Below are positions 24,746 to 32,115 of a stretch of 39,382 bases of DNA, piece after piece. Where the stretch lies: positions 1 through 39,382 of the forward strand of contig CAMWLV010000014.1 of the NCBI GenBank assembly GCA_947175175.1. The letters are read 5' to 3'. Position numbers and translations under genes: made by a program. Position 1 is the stretch's first letter. Each line of letters starts with the position of its first letter. A model generated the notes under the pieces. It worked only from the letters and a program-made list of their open reading frames with translations. It was not told the DNA's origin and made no database searches. Source of the DNA: an uncultured Lachnospiraceae bacterium. GTDB lineage: Bacteria > Bacillota > Clostridia > Lachnospirales > Lachnospiraceae.

Positions 24746-26164
24746 TCAATCCTTTCCTATGGTCACGCCAAGCGTCTTACAGCCTTCCCCGATGACCGAA
24801 AGCAGTTCATCATCTGTGAGCACCGTGACCCTGCCGCTCTCGTACTCCGCGTCCACCCATGCCTTCACATATGCCACAAGCTCCGAAGACTTACTGATCT
24901 TTTCGTCATCCTTTAGCTTGTAGTAGGTATTGATCCAGTGCGCAATTCCCGCAAGCCCTGACGTGTTAGACACTGCGCATAATACTGGTCTGTTGAGGAA
25001 TTTCTCTGTGTCAAAAATATTGTAAATCTCCTCATTCTTGAGCAATCCGTCCGCATGGATACCCGCCCTCGTGACATTGAAATTCTTGCCTACAAAAGGA
25101 GTCCTCTCCGGAATGTGATATCCAATCTCCTTCTCATAATACTCCGCAAGTTCTGTGATCACTGTCGTATCCATACCATTCAGCGTACCTTTCAGCTGTG
25201 CATACTCAAAGATCATTGCTTCAAGCGGTGTATTTCCCGTGCGCTCGCCGATGCCAAAAAGCGATGTGTTGACACCAGAACATCCGTACAGCCATGCCGT
25301 TGTCGAGTTTGTGACTGCCTTGTAAAAATCATTGTGCCCATGCCATTCAATCCACTCATGGGGAACACCGGCATGCGTGTGAAGTGCATAGATAATGCCC
25401 TGCACGCTTCTTGGAATAACAGCCCCCGCATAATTCACACCATATCCCATGGTATCACAGGCACGCACCACGATCGGAAGCTTGTACTGTTCTGACAGCT
25501 TCATAAGCTCCTGACAGAACGGTACGACATAGCCGTAAATATCAGCCCTCGTAATATCCTCCAGATGGCACCGAACGCTGATACCCTCCTCGAGACAATC
25601 CCGCACAACAGACAGATAGTGCTCCATCGCCTGACGCCTTGTCATCTTAAGTTTCATAAAAATATGGTAATCGGAACAGCTGACGAGAATACCCGTCTGC
25701 TTCATGCCAATTTCCTTTACCAGCTTAAAATCTTCCTTGCTCGCTCGAATCCACGAAGTCACCTCCGGAAACTGATAACCGCGCTCCATGCATTTATACA
25801 CCGCATCCCTGTCCTTCTGGCTGTACAGGAAGAACTCGCTCTGCCGAATCATGCCGTTGGGACCGCCGAGTCTGTGCAGATAGTCAAAAATTGTCACAAT
25901 CTGCTCTGTACTGTATGGTGCCCTTGACTGCTGTCCATCCCTGAAAGTCGTATCTGTAATCCAGATCTCCTTTGGCATATTGTGAGGCACAACCCTGTCA
26001 TTAAACGGAATCTTTGGTATCTCATCATAAGGGAACATATTGCGGAATGCATTGGGCTTTTCCACATCCTGAAGCTGATACATATGCTCCTCGATCTGCA
26101 AAAGATTATTGTGCTCATTCATCGTAACTGGCCGGTTTTCAAAATACTCACTGTTGTTTGCCAT
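24746..26164 (-). CDS. Re-citrate synthase (homocitrate/isopropylmalate synthase-like)
   Basis: 472-residue DRE-TIM metallolyase. The active-site start is TDTTFRDGQQSR (residues 70-81; most relatives have RDGEQ). Metal and substrate motifs include VRCHLEDITRADIYG and EWHGHNDFYKAVTN. The N-terminal 65 residues and overall length resemble the Re-citrate synthase described from Clostridium kluyveri more than leucine-pathway isopropylmalate synthase, and there is no C-terminal LeuA dimer regulatory domain. Its operon with isocitrate dehydrogenase supports citrate formation from oxaloacetate and acetyl-CoA for glutamate synthesis. Homocitrate synthase is the main alternative. The start ATG 26164 has CGGAGGAG upstream. 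Confidence 0.8.
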   Translation of the reverse strand: MANNSEYFENRPVTMNEHNNLLQIEEHMYQLQDVEKPNAFRNMFPYDEIPKIPFNDRVVPHNMPKEIWITDTTFRDGQQSRAPYSTEQIVTIFDYLHRLGGPNGMIRQSEFFLYSQKDRDAVYKCMERGYQFPEVTSWIRASKEDFKLVKEIGMKQTGILVSCSDYHIFMKLKMTRRQAMEHYLSVVRDCLEEGISVRCHLEDITRADIYGYVVPFCQELMKLSEQYKLPIVVRACDTMGYGVNYAGAVIPRSVQGIIYALHTHAGVPHEWIEWHGHNDFYKAVTNSTTAWLYGCSGVNTSLFGIGERTGNTPLEAMIFEYAQLKGTLNGMDTTVITELAEYYEKEIGYHIPERTPFVGKNFNVTRAGIHADGLLKNEEIYNIFDTEKFLNRPVLCAVSNTSGLAGIAHWINTYYKLKDDEKISKSSELVAYVKAWVDAEYESGRVTVLTDDELLSVIGEGCKTLGVTIGKD

Positions 26165-26191
26165 ATTCTTTCTCCTCCGTTTTGATCTTCT

Positions 26192-26246
26192 CTGTTCAGA
26201 GCCTGGAAATCGGAGTACCAGAAGCTGTCATATGGCTCTGAACAGA
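26192..26246 (-). promoter_or_regulatory. Stem-loop in the citrate synthase leader
   Basis: A perfect 12-base stem CTGTTCAGAGCC/GGCTCTGAACAG encloses 31 bases, which can form a smaller CTGG/CCAG hairpin. It lies between the transcription start (about 26264) and the ribosome site (about 26172-26178). It matches no riboswitch class I recognise and has no U-run; a protein-binding or mRNA-stabilising leader is possible. Confidence 0.6.
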
Positions 26247-26270
26247 TATCGATTTTGTATCTGTGTATTA

Positions 26271-26299
26271 TTGTATGCAAATATACAAACCTTGTCAAT
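26271..26299 (-). promoter_or_regulatory. Citrate synthase operon promoter with overlapping GntR-like operator
   Basis: Minus-strand TTGACA (26294-26299), 17 bases, TACAAT (26271-26276). The palindrome TTGTAT-N6-ATACAA (26272-26289) covers the -10 box and most of the spacer. Inverted TTGTAT-type half sites are typical of FadR/FCD GntR operators, so autorepression by the second gene of the operon is likely. Confidence 0.7.
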
Positions 26300-26329
26300 A
26301 CGAAATATGATAAAAAGATATATCCCTGT

Positions 26330-27271
26330 CTAATACAATAGCTCCGCCTGCGCAAAGAGTCTGTCAATCTGAAGCATCCCTGCGCCCTGCACACTCCAGC
26401 TCTGTCCAAGGTCTGCTGCCGAACCCAGTAACAGCCGCCGGAGCTCCTTGTTCGTAAGCTGTGGGTACTTCTGCAGGCACAGTGCACAGGCTCCACTCAC
26501 AATCGGCGCCGACATTGATGTTCCGCTCTTGGCAATGTACGGCTTCGTACTATAACGGTAATGACATGACATAATATCTGTCCCTGGCGCCACTATATCC
26601 GGCTTTTTCAAGGGATTGAGCATATTTGTAATGGTGGTATCCTTTCCCGGCCCCCTGCTCGAGTATTCGTTGCAGAGCCTCCCGCCATTTCCCTTATAAT
26701 TACCATCATGACACCCGACACAGACACAGCTGCCACATTCTCCAATTGGCGATAACGTCATGGGATTGGGACCCTTGTTTCCCGCGGCTGCTACAATCAT
26801 GATATTTTTATCCCACAGATTCCATATATGCTTGCGAAACTGTTCCCAGTCCTTCGGGTCAATCCCATCCTCCGATTCCATCTCAATCGATATGTTGAGA
26901 ATCCTGATCGGATATTTATTGATTAGTTCCGATATCCATATTAATCCATTCGTAAGGTTTTTCAGGCTTCCACCGCCTTTTTTGTCCAACACCTTGCCGC
27001 AGATCAAAGTACATTCCGGAGCAATTCCACGGTATCTGCCCCTGGACATCATACCACTCCCACCCAGAATCCCGGACACGTGCGTCCCATGTCCGTTATC
27101 ATCATAATACATTCTCTTATCCGACACAAAATCCTTAAAAGCTGCTATTCTCCCCCTCAAATCTGGATGTGCTGCCACTCCGCTGTCCAAGACCGCCACA
27201 CAGACCCCCCTGCCTGTGTAGGGCGCTGCCTCCCTGTGATCACAGCCGATCATTCTGCGTACTCTGTTCAT
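26330..27271 (-). CDS. Subtilisin-like serine peptidase (S8), probably intracellular
   Basis: 313 residues with a complete triad: Asp29 (CVAVLDSG), His61 (NGHGTHVSG), Ser252 (SGTSMSAP), plus oxyanion Asn164 (AAAGNKGP). There is no signal peptide and no long I9 propeptide: the catalytic Asp lies only 29 residues from the start, as in intracellular subtilisins of Bacillus. The preferred start, ATG 27271 (MNRVRRMIG), is six bases after GAGGGA; ATGs at 27277 and 27292 fit the ribosome site less well. About 208 bases upstream contain no gene and no clear promoter. Confidence 0.9.
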   Translation of the reverse strand: MNRVRRMIGCDHREAAPYTGRGVCVAVLDSGVAAHPDLRGRIAAFKDFVSDKRMYYDDNGHGTHVSGILGGSGMMSRGRYRGIAPECTLICGKVLDKKGGGSLKNLTNGLIWISELINKYPIRILNISIEMESEDGIDPKDWEQFRKHIWNLWDKNIMIVAAAGNKGPNPMTLSPIGECGSCVCVGCHDGNYKGNGGRLCNEYSSRGPGKDTTITNMLNPLKKPDIVAPGTDIMSCHYRYSTKPYIAKSGTSMSAPIVSGACALCLQKYPQLTNKELRRLLLGSAADLGQSWSVQGAGMLQIDRLFAQAELLY

Positions 27272-27458
27272 TTTCATTCCCTCTGTAATCATCCATCAAC
27301 CAAGCTTAGGATCTGTCACGAAATAACCTTTCATTTTGACTTGTTTATTCCTCTGCAACCTGTATCACTTATTTTCCCACAGCTTCCTATAATGCACTAA
27401 CGGACAATTACGTTGTATCTTCACATTAATATATGATGGAACTACTCTAAAGTACACA

Positions 27459-27489
27459 AAAAAGACTCCTCGTTTTGAGAAGCCTTTTT
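27459..27489 (-). terminator. Terminator of the small-protein pair
   Basis: A 13-base stem (27477-27489 with 27459-27471) that pairs fully as RNA with two G-U pairs, loop of five, followed by U on the minus strand. It lies 11 bases past the stop of small protein B. Confidence 0.8.
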
Positions 27490-27500
27490 AGAAAAATCTG

Positions 27501-27692
27501 TTATTCTTTGATCTCATCAATATCCGTGAGATTTACACCCAAGGAAGTTAAAACTGCTTTCAAAGATTGATAATCCCTTTTTAATCCCTCATATGTTTCT
27601 GTAGCATTTTCCTTTCGGGCATTTTTCATATGAGCCTGTACTTTTTGAAAATCATGTACGGTTCTTTCAACAATCTCTGCACTATTTGGCAT
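27501..27692 (-). CDS. Small protein, paralogue B
   Basis: 63 residues starting MPNSAEIVERTVHDFQKVQ and ending in VLTSLGVNLTDIDEIKE. It is the most divergent of three paralogues in the window; the C-terminal turn and IKE end are kept, but SRLQ has become QKVQ. The start ATG 27692 lies eight bases after AGGAAAGGAAG; an ATG at 27725 is in frame but overlaps the neighbour's stop codon. It lies 32 bases behind paralogue C and shares its promoter and terminator. Function unknown. Confidence 0.75.
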   Translation of the reverse strand: MPNSAEIVERTVHDFQKVQAHMKNARKENATETYEGLKRDYQSLKAVLTSLGVNLTDIDEIKE

Positions 27693-27724
27693 ACAATCGC
27701 TTCCTTTCCTAAAATGATCAAACA

Positions 27725-27913
27725 TTATTCCTTAATTTTATCTAACTCCGCCAGATTGACGCCAAGACTTGACAGCGTTACTTTTATTTCGATATATCTG
27801 TCATGCATTGAATTGTATGTTACTGGGTCCTTATCCTTAACTGAAATCATCCAATTTTGTAATCGTGAGAACTCACTTACATAATCTTTTATGATATCCG
27901 CACCACTTGGCAT
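27725..27913 (-). CDS. Small protein, paralogue C
   Basis: 62 residues starting MPSGADIIKDYVSEFSRLQ and ending VTLSSLGVNLAELDKIKE. It is close to paralogue A in the FSRLQ and RYIEIKV helices, and to B in the MP.(S/G)A.I N-terminus, which links all three. The start ATG 27913 has GGTGG about five bases upstream; longer in-frame starts at 27943-27967 overlap the promoter. First gene of a two-gene unit with paralogue B. Predicted soluble and helical; function unknown. Confidence 0.78.
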   Translation of the reverse strand: MPSGADIIKDYVSEFSRLQNWMISVKDKDPVTYNSMHDRYIEIKVTLSSLGVNLAELDKIKE

Positions 27914-27962
27914 ACAACCACCCACTTTCTTTTCAGATAACATTTCTTTCTCTGCTATACCC

Positions 27963-27991
27963 ATCATAACAGATTTTTCGAAACATGTAAA
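27963..27991 (-). promoter_or_regulatory. Promoter of the small-protein pair
   Basis: Minus-strand TTTACA (27986-27991), 17 bases, TATGAT (27963-27968) with extended -10 TG. It begins three bases after the permease stop codon and copies the promoter of small protein A in both core blocks. Confidence 0.72.
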
Positions 27992-27994
27992 GTC

Positions 27995-29374
27995 TTATTC
28001 ATTTCGAATCGCCGCGAGCGGACTCAGCCGCATCGCCCGAAGCGACGGGATAAATCCAGCGATCATACCGATTACAATCGCAAACACAACCGCAAGCGGG
28101 CTCAGCCATAATGGAATCCTGCAGATCGCACCTGTGATTCCCATATTTTCCCCCATACCGCTGGAAGTCATCAGTCCATTGATGACTAGGCTTAGCGCAT
28201 AACTGAAACCAACGCCGATCACGCCGCCGATAAAGCCGATGAAGCCCGCTTCCATCAGGAACAATCCCTGTATATTACGGATATCACAGCCAAGCACCTT
28301 CATAACACCGATTTCCTTCGTGCGTTCATAGATGGACATCATCATCGTATTGGTGATACTGATTGCCGCTACCAGCATGGCAACCGCACCGATCGCACCG
28401 AGCACTGCCTGTACTGTGTTCATGGCGTCCATCTCCTGCTGGATCCACTCTGCCGAATTGTAGGCTTCATATCCCATCTCCCTTATCATATCGGTCAGCT
28501 CCACTACATTTGCCATATCATCCACCTGCACGATGACCTGTGAATAAAACAGCTCATTATACGGTTTGCCATTTTTCCTGGTAGGCTGTCCCGGGATAGG
28601 ATTCTTCCTGAAAACACGCTTTAATTCAGCTTTCAGCGCATCAATATCGCAGAGCACAGCCGAACTATAATTATTGTTCCACTCTCCGACCTCTCCTTCC
28701 ATCAAACCACAGGCTTCTATAATATACTTTTTAGGCTGCCTGGCAGGAGTCCCTTCACCAGAACTGCCATTCTGAGACTCCCAATATGCGTTCCTGTCAA
28801 ATATGATAAAAATCGGATCATTCATCAGATCCACATTTGGTACTTCATTTTTATCCCAAAAAGGATATTCATACGTTTTCTCTACATAAAAGTACATCAG
28901 AACATTATTTCCATAGAAAAACTTAAGCTCTGAATCCGAATCAGGCAGTTTACCCTGTGCAATAGGAAGATTTAACGTTTGGAATTCCGCCTGTGTAATG
29001 CCATATATGTCAAGATCACTTGCATATCTTCCCACCTTTGCAATCGCAGAAACACTCAATCTGGGATATACATCACTAACATGCTCCATGGACAACAGCT
29101 GCTGTACAAACGCATCATCCAGTCTCTTTTCATCCGTCTGTCCACTGCTGCTGCTTGACATATAATAGCCGCCGCCAGAGTGAATCTGGATCTGTGTCAT
29201 GGAGGTGTAATTGGAATAGCTGTCCAGCATGGACTGTTTGAGCCCGTTACCCAGCGCAACCATGACCACAATGGAAGTAATACCGATGACCACTCCCAGC
29301 ACTGTAAGCACGGTACGGAGCTTTCGCTTCCACAGATTGGAGATACTCATACGCAATAAATCAAAAAATTTCAT
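27995..29374 (-). CDS. MacB/FtsX-type ABC exporter permease
   Basis: 459 residues. The first helix follows the amphipathic start (LLRMSISNLWKRKLRTVLTV, then LGVVIGITSIVVMVAL). A large extracellular MacB_PCD region (about residues 45-335) follows, then three helices of the FtsX domain (about 340-450), including TNTMMMSIYERTKEIGVMK and a final GFIPSLRAMRLSPLAAIRNE. Its ATG overlaps the stop of the upstream COG1361-like gene (TAATG), so translation is coupled. With the ATPase at 31120-31908 it forms a mechanotransmission-type exporter; the periplasmic-adaptor role of Gram-negative MacA may be taken by the COG1361-like partner, which is inference. Confidence 0.92.
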   Translation of the reverse strand: MKFFDLLRMSISNLWKRKLRTVLTVLGVVIGITSIVVMVALGNGLKQSMLDSYSNYTSMTQIQIHSGGGYYMSSSSSGQTDEKRLDDAFVQQLLSMEHVSDVYPRLSVSAIAKVGRYASDLDIYGITQAEFQTLNLPIAQGKLPDSDSELKFFYGNNVLMYFYVEKTYEYPFWDKNEVPNVDLMNDPIFIIFDRNAYWESQNGSSGEGTPARQPKKYIIEACGLMEGEVGEWNNNYSSAVLCDIDALKAELKRVFRKNPIPGQPTRKNGKPYNELFYSQVIVQVDDMANVVELTDMIREMGYEAYNSAEWIQQEMDAMNTVQAVLGAIGAVAMLVAAISITNTMMMSIYERTKEIGVMKVLGCDIRNIQGLFLMEAGFIGFIGGVIGVGFSYALSLVINGLMTSSGMGENMGITGAICRIPLWLSPLAVVFAIVIGMIAGFIPSLRAMRLSPLAAIRNE

Positions 29375-31095
29375 TATACATCATCCCCATCCAGCAAATC
29401 CATATCTTCTTTATGCTTCTTTGCCTTCCTCTTCTTAGATATAATAACAACAATAATTACAGCCACTACAACAACCGCCGCTATAATCCCGATGATCGCA
29501 ATCAGCGGAATTCCCTTTTGGTCAGTCTCATCCTCCATCGGTTCCATGGGAAAATCGTCCATCATTCCATCATCAAATGTCATTTCATATACATAGAGAT
29601 TCAAATCTTTCTCATACCGGGACTCATTTCCTGCCTCGTCCTCATAAGTAACCACTGCCTTCACGATTCCTTCACCCATATCCGGCGCAATCCCCGTCAG
29701 CATGGAGTCAACATTCCCTGTATTTCCCGGCGCTATATTGCCAAGATAAGTGATGCCGCTGTCAACCGTCTCACTCTCATAAGTCACTTTCACATTGAAC
29801 AATGTCGTCTTACCAGTATTAAAGATACTGAACATGACATTGGACTGCTCACCAACTGCGATCGACTCTGGCATGATCTCCGCAGAGCCAGTGTCAAGCT
29901 TCGCCTCCTGCTTGATTGGTATGGATACATGTGCAACATCGGATAAATTCACCTGCTCCTCTGTATCATACTTCATATTTACTGTAAGCACATATGGTTT
30001 CTGGGAGAGGTCTGACTTCGCTTCCATCTCTATACTCATATCATAAGTTTCACCCGGCGCAATTCTGTCCTTGTATACAGAGCTGGATCCCGATGTCGGC
30101 AAAAAGGCCGCATAAGTGGCATCTGCATCTTTTCCTTCTACCGTCGCTTCCATATTAAAAAGCACGTTCTCGACCGCAGTTTCCCTGGAAGTATTCTTGA
30201 CACTCACTGTCAGACTAAAGGTTGAACCTGCAAAGACTTCTTCTGGATCTGTTCTGTATCCTGTTACAATAATACGCGGATTTGCCGCCTTCTTATCCTC
30301 ATCCTCTTCATCGTCAGGATATTTGATCAGCGTTTTCTCAGGATTAGCACCCTTGACATTGATATAGGTTGTGATATCTGTCTCCACCAGCGTGCTATTC
30401 TCATAATATGTCACATGAAAAGGTAATGGATAACAGCCTGTGAGCACATCGGTTCTGACATTGAAAAGCCATCCGATGTCCATACGCTTATTATATGCAT
30501 CCACCGTGTCGTCTGCCGCCTGTATCATCTGTATTATCTGTGCGTCATATGCCTGGTTAATATCAAAAGGCCACTTTGTCTTATCATTCGACACTGTCGG
30601 CGTCACCACGACATCCGTGACGTCCTCCTTGCCAAGATTGATCAACGACAATACGACAAAAGCCTGCTCCCCATAGTTTGCACTTGTGATCGGAACCTCG
30701 TTGGAGAGCATCAGAAACTTCTGTGTACTAGAAAAACTCTCCTTCTCCTCCTTTGCAATCTCGTCCAGATATCCTTCGACCTCAGCCTCGTAACCTGTCA
30801 GCTCGGACATCATAAAATCCGCGTTCTGCATATAACTCATGGCACTGTTATATATCCTGTCCATGCGCTTGATCTGATCCTCTGTCAGCTTGTATCGTAT
30901 CTTCAAATCAGAATAATGATGGTTCAACTGGGCTCTAATATGATCTTTCCATTCTTTCGATACATACTGGTCGCTGGGATTGCCATATGATGAATTGTTA
31001 TCTGAATCCTCTTCGTCCGCCGATACCAACAGAGTATTCCCGCATAACATTACCGTCATCAGCAGCAAAAACAGCACCTTCTTCAATTTTTTCAT
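29374..31095 (-). CDS. Secreted, membrane-anchored COG1361-like protein of an ABC exporter operon
   Basis: 573 residues: signal peptide (LKKVLFLLLMTVMLCGNTLL, cleavage near VSADE); a helical N-terminal region to about residue 130; tandem Ig-like/CARDB-type beta domains (about 145-260, 290-405, 415-515), each beginning with a stretch such as VVLSLINLGKEDVTDVVV or SLTVSVKNTSRETAVENVLF; then a C-terminal helix (IPLIAIIGIIAAVVVVAVII) and a basic tail. The domains face outward. Such proteins occur with MacB-like transporters in Clostridia and archaea and were annotated as S-layer-like. The start ATG 31095 has GGAGGAAG upstream; it lies 24 bases behind the ATPase gene. Confidence 0.82.
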   Translation of the reverse strand: MKKLKKVLFLLLMTVMLCGNTLLVSADEEDSDNNSSYGNPSDQYVSKEWKDHIRAQLNHHYSDLKIRYKLTEDQIKRMDRIYNSAMSYMQNADFMMSELTGYEAEVEGYLDEIAKEEKESFSSTQKFLMLSNEVPITSANYGEQAFVVLSLINLGKEDVTDVVVTPTVSNDKTKWPFDINQAYDAQIIQMIQAADDTVDAYNKRMDIGWLFNVRTDVLTGCYPLPFHVTYYENSTLVETDITTYINVKGANPEKTLIKYPDDEEDEDKKAANPRIIVTGYRTDPEEVFAGSTFSLTVSVKNTSRETAVENVLFNMEATVEGKDADATYAAFLPTSGSSSVYKDRIAPGETYDMSIEMEAKSDLSQKPYVLTVNMKYDTEEQVNLSDVAHVSIPIKQEAKLDTGSAEIMPESIAVGEQSNVMFSIFNTGKTTLFNVKVTYESETVDSGITYLGNIAPGNTGNVDSMLTGIAPDMGEGIVKAVVTYEDEAGNESRYEKDLNLYVYEMTFDDGMMDDFPMEPMEDETDQKGIPLIAIIGIIAAVVVVAVIIVVIISKKRKAKKHKEDMDLLDGDDV

Positions 31096-31119
31096 AGTCT
31101 TCCTCCATTCCTGAGTGTT

Positions 31120-31908
31120 TTACTCCCCTTTTTCCACTATCTTTTCCTTGTCTTCGCCGACACTTTTCTCTTCTGATGCATTCGTGCCCCCTGTGTTGTC
31201 CACCATGTCCACGATCTTGCCATCCACAATCCGAATGATCTTGTCCGCAAAGCTTGCCAATGTATTGTCATGTGTTACCATGATCAGTGTCCGATTCTGC
31301 TCCCGCACAACCTTCTGCATCAGATTCATGATCTCCCTCGATGTGTTGGAGTCAAGATTTCCTGTCGGTTCATCTGCAAAGATAATCTCTGGATTGACCA
31401 CCAGCGCCCTCGCTACACCGACGCGCTGCTGCTGTCCTCCTGACATCTGATTTGGTCTGTGATCCCAATATTTGTCAAGTCCTACCATATGTACCATCTT
31501 CTTTGCCCGCTTTGTGCGCTCCCTCCTGGACACACCCTGAAAGGTCAGAGGAAGTGCAACATTTTCCACAGCGTTCATCGTTCCCATCAAATTAAACGAT
31601 TGAAAAATAAATCCAATATGTTCTCTCCGGAACCGCACAAGCTGGTTCTCATTTTTTGTTTCCATGTGCTCACCGATGATGACAATCTCTCCTTTGGTTG
31701 GTTTCTCCAGACCTGCAAGCATATTTAGAAGTGTTGATTTTCCGGAACCGGAAGTCCCCACAATTGCGCAGAACTCACCCCGGTTGATACTGAAACTCAC
31801 CCCATTCAGGGCACGAACCCTGTTCTCACCGATGCGGTATACTTTATATAAATCTTTCACAATAATGACTGGTTTGGATTTTTCCTTTTGTTTCGATATT
31901 TCTGACAT
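31120..31908 (-). CDS. MacB/LolD-type ABC transporter ATPase
   Basis: 262 residues. Walker A is GTSGSGKST (51-59), then a Q loop in FIFQSFNLMGTM, signature QMSGGQQQRVGVARA, Walker B IIFADEPTGNLDS and a switch His in MVTHDNTLAS. A C-terminal acidic/Lys tail (about 35 residues) extends beyond the usual LolD length. The start ATG 31908 has AGGGGGA upstream. First gene of the ATPase-COG1361-permease operon, with a promoter at 31999-32027 and a palindrome just downstream of it. Confidence 0.93.
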   Translation of the reverse strand: MSEISKQKEKSKPVIIVKDLYKVYRIGENRVRALNGVSFSINRGEFCAIVGTSGSGKSTLLNMLAGLEKPTKGEIVIIGEHMETKNENQLVRFRREHIGFIFQSFNLMGTMNAVENVALPLTFQGVSRRERTKRAKKMVHMVGLDKYWDHRPNQMSGGQQQRVGVARALVVNPEIIFADEPTGNLDSNTSREIMNLMQKVVREQNRTLIMVTHDNTLASFADKIIRIVDGKIVDMVDNTGGTNASEEKSVGEDKEKIVEKGE

Positions 31909-31953
31909 TTCATCCCCCTATATTGTCTGCTTTTATATCCCCCTCTGACCTTA

Positions 31954-31980
31954 AACTGTATCACTTGAACTAATACAGTT
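31954..31980. promoter_or_regulatory. Palindrome in the exporter operon leader, possible operator
   Basis: Perfect inverted repeat AACTGTAT-N11-ATACAGTT, about 10-40 bases downstream of the predicted transcription start, where a bound repressor would block elongation. It could instead form an RNA hairpin. No cognate regulator is encoded beside it. Confidence 0.5.
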
Positions 31981-31998
31981 CTTGCATTTTCCATTGAA

Positions 31999-32027
31999 AT
32001 CATAGCATACATGATACAAAGTTGCAA
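31999..32027 (-). promoter_or_regulatory. Promoter of the MacB-like exporter operon
   Basis: Minus-strand TTGCAA (32022-32027), 17 bases, TATGAT (31999-32004), directly after the terminator that ends the surface-protein operon. Confidence 0.6.
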
Positions 32028-32038
32028 CCCATATATGT

Positions 32039-32071
32039 AAAAAGAGAGGATAAGATTACTTAATCTTATCC
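32039..32071 (-). terminator. Terminator of the surface-protein operon
   Basis: Perfect ten-base stem GGATAAGATT/AATCTTATCC with a four-base loop (32048-32071), then TCTC and TTTTT on the minus strand, 45 bases past the SH3 protein's stop. Confidence 0.8.
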
Positions 32072-32115
32072 TTCATTTTTACTTATTTTAAGTTTGTTCC
32101 TATTTTACTGCTGCC

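Noticed and set aside
26192-26246. Transcription attenuator or known riboswitch
   Set aside because: No U-run after the stem and no conserved core I recognise; kept only as an unexplained leader stem-loop.
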